From NCBI GenBank assembly GCA_963809245.1, contig CAWEIU010000009.1:310001-374000 (forward strand): a DNA stretch of 64,000 nt. Direction: 5' to 3'. The notes under the pieces were generated by a model. The model worked only from the letters and a program-made list of their open reading frames with translations. It was not told where the DNA came from and ran no database searches. The position numbers and the translations under genes were made by a program. The number at the start of each line of letters is the position of its first letter. The stretch's first letter is position 1. Positions 26,341 to 34,218 of this stretch are shown piece by piece. This stretch comes from Roseiarcus sp963809245. Lineage in GTDB: Bacteria > Pseudomonadota > Alphaproteobacteria > Rhizobiales > Beijerinckiaceae.

Positions 26341-28754
26341 ACGATCGCAGCGAAGGCCCCAACCAGATCGGCCGGCCGCTGCCGCGCCGTGAGGATCGGC
26401 GTCTGCTGACCGGCGCCGGCCGCTTCCTCGACGACATCGACATTCCGCGCGCGCTGCACGCGACGTTCCTGCGATCTCCCCATGCGCACGCAAAGATCCT
26501 CGCGATCGACAGCGCCGCGGCCGCGGCGATGCCGGGCGTCGTCGCGGTGGTCACGGGGCGGGATGTCGCGCAATGGACCACGACCCTGAAGATGGCTCCG
26601 CCGATCGAGGGCCTGCTGCCGACCGAGATGACGACCTTGCCGATCGACAAGGTCCGCTTCCAGGGCGATCTCATCGCTTGCGTGGTCGCGACCGACCGCT
26701 ATCTGGCGGAAGACGCGGCCGAGCGGATCGAAGTCGAATACGAGCCGCTTGGCGCGGTCGCTGACACCAGCGCGGCTCTCGCCGACGGCGCGCCGCTGGT
26801 CGACGAAAGTCTGCCCAGCAATCTCCTCTCTCATCAGTCGTTCTCGATCGGCGATGTGGCGGCGCGGCGGGGCGAGGCCCACGCGGTCGTCGAGGCGAGC
26901 TTCTCGCAGCACCGCCAGACCCACATGCCGATCGAGACGCGCGGTTGCGCGGCGGTCTGGGACGAGGGGCGCGAGCATCTGACCTTCCATGTCGGCAACC
27001 AGGCGCCGCATCCGCTGCGCACCCAACTCGCCCGGCGGCTTTCGCTGAGCGAGTCCCAGGTCACCGTCGTCTGCCCCGACGTCGGCGGCGCGTTCGGCCA
27101 GAAGATCGCGCTCTATCGCGAGGAACTGACGGTTGCGGCGCTGGCGCGCCAATTGAAGCGGCCGGTGCGCTGGCGCGAGGACCGCATGGAAAATCTCCAG
27201 GCGGCCTGTCATGCCCGGCAGGCTCAGTGCCGCACGCGCGCCTCCGTGGCGGCCGACGGGCGCATTCTCGGGCTCGAACTGCAGATCACCGAGGATTTCG
27301 GCGCCTATTGCTTCTTTCCCGGCAATTATATCGCGCGCGTCATCGCGCTGATCCTGACAGGTCCCTACCGGATCACCGATTACGCCTACGACATCAAGGT
27401 CGCGCTGACGAACAAGTGCGGCGTCGGGCCGATGCGCGCGCCGATGGCCGTGACCAGTTGGGTGATGGACGGGACCCTGGACGCGATCGCCCGCCAGCTC
27501 GGCCTCGATCCGCTTGCCGTCCGCCGCGTGAACATTCTGCAGCCAACGGATTTCCCCTACAGGATGGCGACCGGCGAGGCGCTGGAGGACGTCACGCCGT
27601 CCGAGACGCTCGAAGCCGTCGTCGCCGCGATCGATTACGAGGGCTTCCGCCGCCGCCAGGCCGAGGCGCGCGCGGCGGGGCGTTATCTCGGCTTGGGCCT
27701 CTGCTCGGTCGTCGAGTCGACGACCTACGGCTCGGCCTTTTACAAGGCGGCCGGCATCCCCGGTTCCGGGCACGAGGCGGCCTGGGTGCGCATCGAGCCG
27801 AGCGGCGCAGTCAACGCGTCCGTCGGCCTGATGGGATCGGGGCAGGGCTACGAGACCTCGCTCGCCCAGGCTGTCGCCGAGGGGCTCGGCGTCGATACGG
27901 GCAAGGTTCGCGTCGCGCTCGGCAACACCGACGTCGCCCCTTACGGCATGGGCAGTCGCGGCGCGCGCGGGACGACGGCGGGCGGCGGCGCTCTCTACCT
28001 GTGCGGGCGCAAGGCGCAGGACCATGTCTTGCGGATCGCGGCCCACATGCTGAGCCTGAACAGCGCGGAGGCTCTCCGGCTGGCGGACGGGCGGGTGCAG
28101 CGACGGATCGCCGGGACATGGGTCGATACCGCGATTGGGCTGGCCGACGTCGCCCGCCTCGCTTATCTCGATCCTCAGGCGCTGCCGGAGGGCGTGGCCC
28201 CGGGTCTCGACTTTTCGCTCGCCTACGACCCACCGCCGATGACCTACTCGAACTCGGCGCACGCCTGCGAGGTCGAGCTCGACGCTGAAACGGGCCGGAT
28301 CGCTATTCGGCGCTACGTGGTGGCGGAGGATTGCGGCGCCGTCCTCAATCCAATCGTCGTGCGCGGCCAGCAGCAGGGCGCCGCCGCCATGGGGCTGAGC
28401 GGAGCGATGCTCGAGCATGTCTTCTACGACGAGGCCGGACAGAACTTGAGCAGCACGTTGGCCGACTATCTCGTCGCCACCGCCTGCGAATTGCCCAATT
28501 TCGAGATCCTGCCCATGCATACGCCCAACAAGCGCACCCCCATGGGTCTCAAGGGCATGGCCGAGGGGGGCGTGATGGGCGCCATCGGGGCGCTGACCAA
28601 CGCCGTCAACGACGCCTTGGCGCCGTTCGGCGTCAGCGCCGATCGGCAACCGCTGGCCGCGCCCTACCTCCGTGGGCTGCTGCGCGGCCGCACCACAAAG
28701 ACGACGACGAGGCGCGATGGCGCGGTCGAACCAACGCCGTCATTGCGCGCGTGA
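26337..28754 (+). CDS. Molybdopterin-binding large subunit of a CO-dehydrogenase-like hydroxylase
   Basis: An 805-residue catalytic subunit of the xanthine oxidase family. Seen are the family start GRPLPRREDRRLLTGAGRF, the cofactor motif VGGAFGQK near residue 248, and the catalytic glutamate Glu743 in GMAEGG. It lacks the AYxCSFR loop of true (form I) CO dehydrogenase and the AYRGAGR of form II; the matching stretch reads VGPMRAPMAV. CO oxidation is therefore unlikely, and an aldehyde or N-heterocycle is more plausible. GTG start overlaps the CoxS-like stop (GTGA). The last codons and stop lie inside a dispersed inverted repeat. Substrate unknown. Confidence 0.9.
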   Translation: MNDRSEGPNQIGRPLPRREDRRLLTGAGRFLDDIDIPRALHATFLRSPHAHAKILAIDSAAAAAMPGVVAVVTGRDVAQWTTTLKMAPPIEGLLPTEMTTLPIDKVRFQGDLIACVVATDRYLAEDAAERIEVEYEPLGAVADTSAALADGAPLVDESLPSNLLSHQSFSIGDVAARRGEAHAVVEASFSQHRQTHMPIETRGCAAVWDEGREHLTFHVGNQAPHPLRTQLARRLSLSESQVTVVCPDVGGAFGQKIALYREELTVAALARQLKRPVRWREDRMENLQAACHARQAQCRTRASVAADGRILGLELQITEDFGAYCFFPGNYIARVIALILTGPYRITDYAYDIKVALTNKCGVGPMRAPMAVTSWVMDGTLDAIARQLGLDPLAVRRVNILQPTDFPYRMATGEALEDVTPSETLEAVVAAIDYEGFRRRQAEARAAGRYLGLGLCSVVESTTYGSAFYKAAGIPGSGHEAAWVRIEPSGAVNASVGLMGSGQGYETSLAQAVAEGLGVDTGKVRVALGNTDVAPYGMGSRGARGTTAGGGALYLCGRKAQDHVLRIAAHMLSLNSAEALRLADGRVQRRIAGTWVDTAIGLADVARLAYLDPQALPEGVAPGLDFSLAYDPPPMTYSNSAHACEVELDAETGRIAIRRYVVAEDCGAVLNPIVVRGQQQGAAAMGLSGAMLEHVFYDEAGQNLSSTLADYLVATACELPNFEILPMHTPNKRTPMGLKGMAEGGVMGAIGALTNAVNDALAPFGVSADRQPLAAPYLRGLLRGRTTKTTTRRDGAVEPTPSLRA

Positions 28755-28822
28755 GCGAAGCAATCCCGCAGCGCCGAGCGGAACGATGGATTGCTTCGTC
28801 GCTTCGCTCCTCGCAATGACGG
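28737..28822. repeat. Dispersed inverted repeat (CCGTCATTGCG...CGCAATGACGG)
   Basis: The left arm (28737-28766) and right arm (28788-28822) are near reverse complements, with outer CCGTCATTGCG/CGCAATGACGG and inner GAAGCAATCC/GGATTGCTTC. The left arm contains the stop codon of the large-subunit gene. Related single arms occur at 17539-17557 and at 1-27. Confidence 0.75.
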
Positions 28823-28862
28823 CTCAACCCGGTCGCAGAAAGCTCCAACGGCAGAGAGATCC

Positions 28863-29471
28863 ATGGAAATCACAGGCGAATATCGGATCCCGGCGCCGCG
28901 TCAAACCGTCTGGGACGCCCTCAACGATCCGGAGATGCTTCGGATGAGCCTGCCCGGCTGCAAGGCGCTGGAGCAGACGGGCGCCGACGAGTTCACCGCC
29001 ACCGTCACCGCCAAAATCGGCCCAGTGTCGGCCACCTTCAAGGGCAAGGTGGAATTGTCCGACCTCGATCCGCCCAGCGGCTACACGCTCTCGGGGCGCG
29101 GGCAGGGCGGTCCGGCTGGCTTCGCCAAGGGCAGCGCCAAGGTCACCCTGCAATCGGTCGGCGATGAGACGTTGCTGCGCTACGCCGCGGATGTCGATGT
29201 CGGGGGCAGGCTCGCCAGCGTCGGCGGCCGGTTGATCGGCGGCGTCGCCTCGAGCATGGCGGAGGAGTTCTTCGGCAGGTTCAGTCGCGCCGTCACCGGC
29301 GGCGTCGGCGGGGATCGTCTGGAGGTGAGGTCGCAGGCGACGGGCGCGGCGGCCTTGTCGTCGCCCGGCGCCGTCGCCGGCCACATCCCGCTCATCGACC
29401 GCTGCGCGTGGCTGCTGGTCGGCGTCGGCGTCGGCGTCGTTGCGACGTTGGGATTTCTCGGCCGGCTCTGA
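28863..29471 (+). CDS. CoxG/SRPBCC-family protein
   Basis: A 202-residue protein of the CoxG (START-like, ligand-binding cavity) family, with MEITGEYRIPAPRQTVWDALNDPEML at the start of the domain (core PAPRQTVWDALNDP) and SLPGCKALEQTG. A single C-terminal membrane helix (about residues 180-199, LLVGVGVGVVATLGFL) would anchor it. CoxG proteins help assemble or tether molybdenum hydroxylases at the membrane. The ATG at 28863 follows the inverted repeat; the frame is open upstream only within repeat DNA. Confidence 0.88.
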   Translation: MEITGEYRIPAPRQTVWDALNDPEMLRMSLPGCKALEQTGADEFTATVTAKIGPVSATFKGKVELSDLDPPSGYTLSGRGQGGPAGFAKGSAKVTLQSVGDETLLRYAADVDVGGRLASVGGRLIGGVASSMAEEFFGRFSRAVTGGVGGDRLEVRSQATGAAALSSPGAVAGHIPLIDRCAWLLVGVGVGVVATLGFLGRL

Positions 29472-29585
29472 GCGAACTGCGAAGGGGATGGATGATCATG
29501 ACGACCTTTGCCACTCGGATCGGACGGACTGATGGCCCCGCCGGCAGCGCATAGACGGCGGGCGTCGGGGAGGTCGGATTGGCGG

Positions 29586-30432
29586 CTAAGCGAGTCCGCT
29601 TGCGCCCGACTCCAGGAGTAGGGTGGCGAATGCGACTTCCCCATCGGTGATGTAGCGGTTGACGTGCTCAGTGGGCAGTTGTTCGCCTGCCAGATGCAAG
29701 GTCACGTCTCCAATTATCTGTCTGCGCCTCAACTCCTCGACGATGTAGTCGCGCTCGGCGTTCGTGTCCGAGTTCGGTCGCATGGGTGATTTGGAACGTT
29801 AGCTGGGTTAGGGAGAAACCAGTATCCCTGGTCCCGGCTCCAATCCAAAGCACCCGCGCATCGCTCGGCGGCCGGTCCGTATTCAACCAAAAAGCTGCCG
29901 TACCCATGCTGTCATCCGCACGCGCCACGTTCAGCGCCCAGAAGCGTATGTGATGGCGCTTTCGTGGGCTGTCGTTAATCGCGATCTGAAAGCCAATGTC
30001 TTGGCCACGCCCGAAAAGATAGAGCGTGCTGAAGGGGGCCGTGGGATAGGGCGAGTTGAACACGAACGCTCGCACCATTCGCCAGGAGCTCGCCACACCG
30101 AGCCGATCGGCCTCCGACCAGCCGGCGGTCGCAAAAGAAGCGCGAAGCTGCTGAAGCGTGCCGATCAGTACGAGATTGACTGGATCGGCAGGCAAACCAT
30201 CGCCAGCGATCGTAAAGCGAGGCACGAGTTTGCGCTTGAGTATCTTCAGACCCATGAGGACGACGCGCGGGAGGATCACGTACGCCGCGAGTCCGTACGT
30301 CAGACTCAAAGCCAGAATCCACGGCAGCCTACGGTCGGCCGTTTCGAAGACGACGAACACGATCAGCCAGACGGTGACGACGCCCAACCCCACGATCAGC
30401 AGGCGCTGCAATAGGCGGGTCAGCAATCTCAC
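29586..30432 (-). pseudogene. LssY-like C-terminal-domain membrane protein, frameshifted
   Basis: Two N-terminal hydrophobic helices (LIVGLGVVTVWLIVFVVF and LALSLTYGLAAYVILPRVVL) precede an LssY-C-like domain with FSTLYLFGRGQDIGFQ and RKRHHIRFWA. After LTFQITH the frame breaks. The expected continuation RPNSDTNAERDYIVEEL lies in another frame that stops at 29586. Removing one base at about 29781 gives a continuous 281-residue protein. The start is a GTG at 30432. The function of such proteins is unclear; LssY domains occur near phosphatase-type lipid enzymes. Broken gene or sequence error. Confidence 0.7.
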
Positions 30433-30515
30433 GATCTAGCCACCGTTAGGCGAACGTCTGTCCGTCTTTGATAACCCTGATCGGCACTCGGACCCCCGCG
30501 CCGATTTCCATTCTC

Positions 30516-30909
30516 CTAAGCGGCCGCAATGCAGGTCATTTCGACATCAAAGCGCCCGGCCCAGGGTTCGACGCAGAGAAACATGCGTGCCGGCCAGTTG
30601 GTTGGGAAATACTTGACGTAGACCTCATTGATCGGCGCGAAATATTCCTGCGAGGTGCAATAAACGGTGCACTGAAGGACGTTTTCGAGGGATGAACCGC
30701 CGGCTTCCACGCACGCCTTGAGCTGTTCGAGCACGAGCTCCGCTTGGCGCTTGATATCGCCGCCGAAAATCTCTCCAGTCTCAGGTTCGTAGGGCGGCGC
30801 GCCCGTCACATATATCGTGTTCCCATGCTTCACGACGGTCGATGTCGGCGCCTTCCAACGTTCAAGATAGGTCGCCCAATGGCTCAACCCGGATGATTTC
30901 CTTTTTCAT
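30516..30909 (-). pseudogene. RidA/YjgF-family protein with an N-terminal frameshift
   Basis: RidA-family enamine/imine deaminase-like protein of about 130 residues. The main part (TYLERWKAPTSTVV to the C-terminal FDVEMTCIAA) is intact from a possible TTG start at 30887. The typical N-terminus MKKEIIRVEPL, with AAGGGGG at a good distance upstream, begins at 30909 in another frame. Deleting one base of the CCC at 30875-30877 joins them as MKKEIIRVEPLATYLERW. The substrate-binding Arg seems present in NWPARMFLCVE. Either a sequence error or a gene forced onto the TTG start. Confidence 0.75.
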
Positions 30910-31050
30910 GGCGATCCCCCTTTCTTATCTGGGAGGTTGATCCGACCGCGATGTGTCCGCCGCGTCAGTTTGTCCCGAATCATGACGCACAAGTCAGCGA
31001 TAGTGGGCACTAGCGAGCAGACCGCGGCTCATGTCGTCGAGTCACAGGCT

Positions 31051-31767
31051 CTACCCGTGTTTATGCAACTGCGCGGTCGCCTTCATGGACGTGTCTACCG
31101 GATTCAATTTCGATAGATCGCATTGCGTCAGCTCGCCGATGCGCTCGATTTCGAGGTCGGCTGACTGCAGACCCGCCAGCGCCGCAGCGTCATGCGCAAA
31201 GTGTCCCTGCCTTGGGAACACCGTGGTGACGCGGTCTTTCCAGCGCTGCTTGACCGCGTCGAGGATGCGCAGCTTGTCGTCGATCAGCACATAGCGCTTC
31301 GCCGGGAACCAGCGCTCGACATCGTCCAGCTCCTGTTCCTTGTGGACATAGATCAGGACCCGGCCTTCGAACGCGCGCCACAGCCCGGAGCGCTCGATTT
31401 TGCGGGGTTGGAAGACCGCGTCGCCGTCCGAGAGAATGACACTCGGCCCCCATTGTCGCACATGCTTCACAGCCTCGAGCGCTTCGGGGTAGAGGCGATC
31501 GGCGAACGGATAGTCCACCAGCCAGTTGCCCATTCGCAGGATTTGTGGATCGTGCAGCTCTTCCAAGCGATAGCGCTCCAGCGCGCCGAGATAATCGGCA
31601 TAGCCGAGTTCGCTCCAGAGATCCTCGAAATGGGTCCAGTAGCGGTCGCATGCCCGATCGCCGTATGTTTGCCGGAGATGTTCGCGAAGCTCGTTCTGGA
31701 TGCGGTCATTGTCGAGCAGCGTGTTGTCGACGTCGAACAGGAACACGATGTCCTCGATCGCGGCCAT
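31051..31767 (-). CDS. HAD-superfamily hydrolase
   Basis: A 238-residue haloacid-dehalogenase-type phosphatase. Motif I is FDVDNTLLDND (nucleophile Asp near residue 11) and motif II lies in SVILSDGD. A lysine follows in FQPRKIERSG, and motif IV is VLIDDK. The ATG at 31767 overlaps the zwf stop by one base (TGATG), so it is the last gene of the tkt-gnd-zwf operon. No 6-phosphogluconolactonase gene is seen here; this protein is not one, and its sugar-phosphate substrate is unknown. Confidence 0.87.
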   Translation of the reverse strand: MAAIEDIVFLFDVDNTLLDNDRIQNELREHLRQTYGDRACDRYWTHFEDLWSELGYADYLGALERYRLEELHDPQILRMGNWLVDYPFADRLYPEALEAVKHVRQWGPSVILSDGDAVFQPRKIERSGLWRAFEGRVLIYVHKEQELDDVERWFPAKRYVLIDDKLRILDAVKQRWKDRVTTVFPRQGHFAHDAAALAGLQSADLEIERIGELTQCDLSKLNPVDTSMKATAQLHKHG

Positions 31768-33164
31768 CACGCTTTCTCCGCCGCCTTGGGATTGTGCCAA
31801 GGTCCGGCCGCGCCGACGAGCTCTGCTGCTTCTTCCGGTCCCCACGCGCCGCGCTGGTAGGAATAGAGCGGCGTTGCGTCGTCCAGCACGGCGTCGACGA
31901 TACGCCACTGCGCATCGATGAGATCCTGGCGCGTGAACAACTCGTCGATGCCTCGCATGGCGTCGCCGAGCAGGCGTTGATATGGCGGCCGGTCCGCCGC
32001 CGGCTGTCGTGTGAGCGTCAGCTCCACGTCATTGCCCGACATGCGCTCGCCCGGCGTCTTGGTGCGCACGCCCAGGCCGATGGCGACATCGGGGCTGAGC
32101 CGGAACCGCATGTGCGCCGATGAGGCCGGCACGATTTCGCCGAACGTCTCGCGCGGCGGACGCTTGAATTCCACTGTCACCTCGGCCGCCGTGACCGGCA
32201 GTTCCTTGCCGGCGCGGATGCAGATGGGCACCCCGGCCCAGCGCCAATTGTCGATGTCGAGCTTGACGGCGACAAACGTCTCGACCGTCGATCCGGGGCG
32301 CACGCCGCGAATGTCGCGATAGCCCTCGTACTGACCCCGCACGACATCTGCCGCGGCAAGCGGACGAACCGCCTTCAGAACGCTCGCCCTTTGATCGCGT
32401 TGCGCGTCGTGATCCTCCCCAGTGGGCGGATCCATGGTCAGGAGCGCGAGGACCTGCAGCATGTGATTCTGCAGCACGTCCCGGATGGCCCCTGTCTCGT
32501 CGTAGAACCGGCCCCGATCTTCGACGCCGAAGCTTTCCGCCATGGTGATCTGGATGGAGCGCACGTGGTCGCGGTTCCAGATCGGCTCGAACATCGGATT
32601 GGCGAAGCGGGTATAGATGATGTTCTGCACCGGCTCCTTGCCAAGATAGTGATCAATCCTGAAAATGTTCTCCTCGGTGAAGAACTTCGATAATATCTGG
32701 CCGAGTTCACGTGCGGTTTGCCGGTTGTGGCCGAACGGCTTTTCGATGACGAGCCTGCCGTCGTTGGCGCAGCCCGACTGGGAAAGCTGGGCCGCGACCT
32801 TTGCGAACAAGCTCGGCGGGATGGCGAGGTAGTGCAGCGGCCGTTTCGCGTCATGCAACTCGCCGCGTAGGGCCGTGAACGTGGCCGGATCGTTGTAGTC
32901 GCCGTCGATGTAGCGAAGCTGCCCGATGAGCCGGTCGAGGGCGCCTGCGTCGATCGCCTGACCGTGTTCCTGGATGCTGGCGCGCGCGCGGTCCTTGAGC
33001 TGGTCGAGCGTCCAGCCCTGCTTGGCGACGCCGACGATCGGCGCGGTGAACCCCTCGTCCCGCACCAACCCGTAGAGCGCGGGGAAAATCTGCTTGTAGG
33101 CAAGGTCGCCGGTGGCGCCGAAAACGACCAGGGCGTCGGAGTCCGATTGTCCTGTCTGGTTCAT
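31767..33164 (-). CDS. zwf: Glucose-6-phosphate 1-dehydrogenase
   Basis: A 465-residue enzyme, close to the family norm, oxidising glucose 6-phosphate to 6-phosphogluconolactone with NAD(P)+ and feeding the pentose phosphate or Entner-Doudoroff route. Seen are the nucleotide motif GATGDLAYKQIFPALY (16-31) and the active-site RIDHYLGKE near 166-174. The ATG overlaps the gnd stop by four bases. Lying in an operon with transketolase and 6-phosphogluconate dehydrogenase, it indicates NADPH and pentose supply. Confidence 0.95.
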   Translation of the reverse strand: MNQTGQSDSDALVVFGATGDLAYKQIFPALYGLVRDEGFTAPIVGVAKQGWTLDQLKDRARASIQEHGQAIDAGALDRLIGQLRYIDGDYNDPATFTALRGELHDAKRPLHYLAIPPSLFAKVAAQLSQSGCANDGRLVIEKPFGHNRQTARELGQILSKFFTEENIFRIDHYLGKEPVQNIIYTRFANPMFEPIWNRDHVRSIQITMAESFGVEDRGRFYDETGAIRDVLQNHMLQVLALLTMDPPTGEDHDAQRDQRASVLKAVRPLAAADVVRGQYEGYRDIRGVRPGSTVETFVAVKLDIDNWRWAGVPICIRAGKELPVTAAEVTVEFKRPPRETFGEIVPASSAHMRFRLSPDVAIGLGVRTKTPGERMSGNDVELTLTRQPAADRPPYQRLLGDAMRGIDELFTRQDLIDAQWRIVDAVLDDATPLYSYQRGAWGPEEAAELVGAAGPWHNPKAAEKA

Positions 33165-34178
33165 GGCGCGGGCCGCTCGACGTGGCCGCCGAACTCCATG
33201 CGCAAGGCCGAGAGCAGCTTGTCGGCGTATTCGGCCTCGCCGCGCGAGGAGAAGCGCGCGTACAGGGCGGCGCTGATGACCGGCGCCGGGACGCCCTCGT
33301 CGATGGCGGCCTGCAATGTCCAGCGACCCTCGCCGGAATCGGACACGCGACCGGCGAATGTTTCCAGACCAGGGCTCTTGCGCAGCGCGCTCGCCGTCAG
33401 GTCGAGGAGCCAGGAGCCGATGACGCTCCCACGCCGCCATACTTCCGCGACTTGCGCCACGTCGATATCGTAGCGGTAAAGTTCGGGGCTCCGCAGCGGC
33501 GTCGTTTCGGCGTCGGTAGCGCCAGAACGCGCCCCGACATTGGCGTGGCGGATGATATTCAGCCCTTCCGCATAAGCCTCCATCAGGCCGTACTCGATGC
33601 CATTGTGCACCATCTTGACGAAATGTCCGGCGCCGTTGGGACCGCAGTGCAGGTAACCCTGTTCCGGCCGCGCTCGGCGTGCCGGAAGCTCCCGGAGTGC
33701 GTGGCGCGGCGGCGCTGCCGGGCGCCAACGCCGCGAAGATGGGGTCGAGCCGCCGGACTACCTCCGGCTCTCCGCCGATCATGAGGCAGTAGCCGCGCTC
33801 CAGCCCCCACACGCCGCCGCTCACGCCGACATCGACGTAATGCAGGCCCTTGTCTTTCAGCTCGGCGGAGCGGCGAACGTCGTCATGGTAGTAGGAATTG
33901 CCGCCGTCGATGACGATGTCGCCGGGTTCCAGGAGCGGCGTGAACGACGCCAGAACCGTGTCGACCGCGCCCGCCGGCACCATGAGCCATATCGCGCGGG
34001 GCTTCGACAGCGAAGCGATGAAGCCCTTTATGTCCGAACTCCCCTTGGCGCCTTTCTCGACCCATTCCTGCACCTTCGACGCACGCGCGTTGTAGACATG
34101 CAACTCATGGCCCGCCTTCATCAGCCTTAGGACCATGTTTGCGCCCATGCGGCCAAGCCCGATCATTCCCAGTTGCAT
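33161..34178 (-). pseudogene. gnd: 6-phosphogluconate dehydrogenase (decarboxylating, short NAD type), frameshifted
   Basis: Converts 6-phosphogluconate to ribulose 5-phosphate plus CO2. The N-terminal half starts MQLGMIGLGRMGAN at 34178 with GGAGAG upstream and runs through IVIDGGNSYYHDD to IFAALAPG. The C-terminal half (GYLHCGPNGAGHFVKMVHNG onwards) lies in another frame ending at 33161. Deleting one C of the CC at 33664-33665 joins them as TPSAAEQGYLHCG, giving 338 residues, the usual length for the YqeC/GntZ-like type. The span is one base over a multiple of three. A broken gnd between intact tkt and zwf would be surprising, so a sequence error is quite possible. Confidence 0.85.
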
Positions 34179-34218
34179 CTGCTCTCTCCGTGCAGTTGGC
34201 GCGCCTGCGTTCACGACG

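Noticed and set aside
26277..28649. 790-residue minus-strand open frame
   Set aside because: Complete shadow of the molybdenum large-subunit gene, without motifs.
26337..28754. True aerobic CO dehydrogenase
   Set aside because: The copper-binding Cys loop of CoxL is absent, so CO oxidation is not supported.
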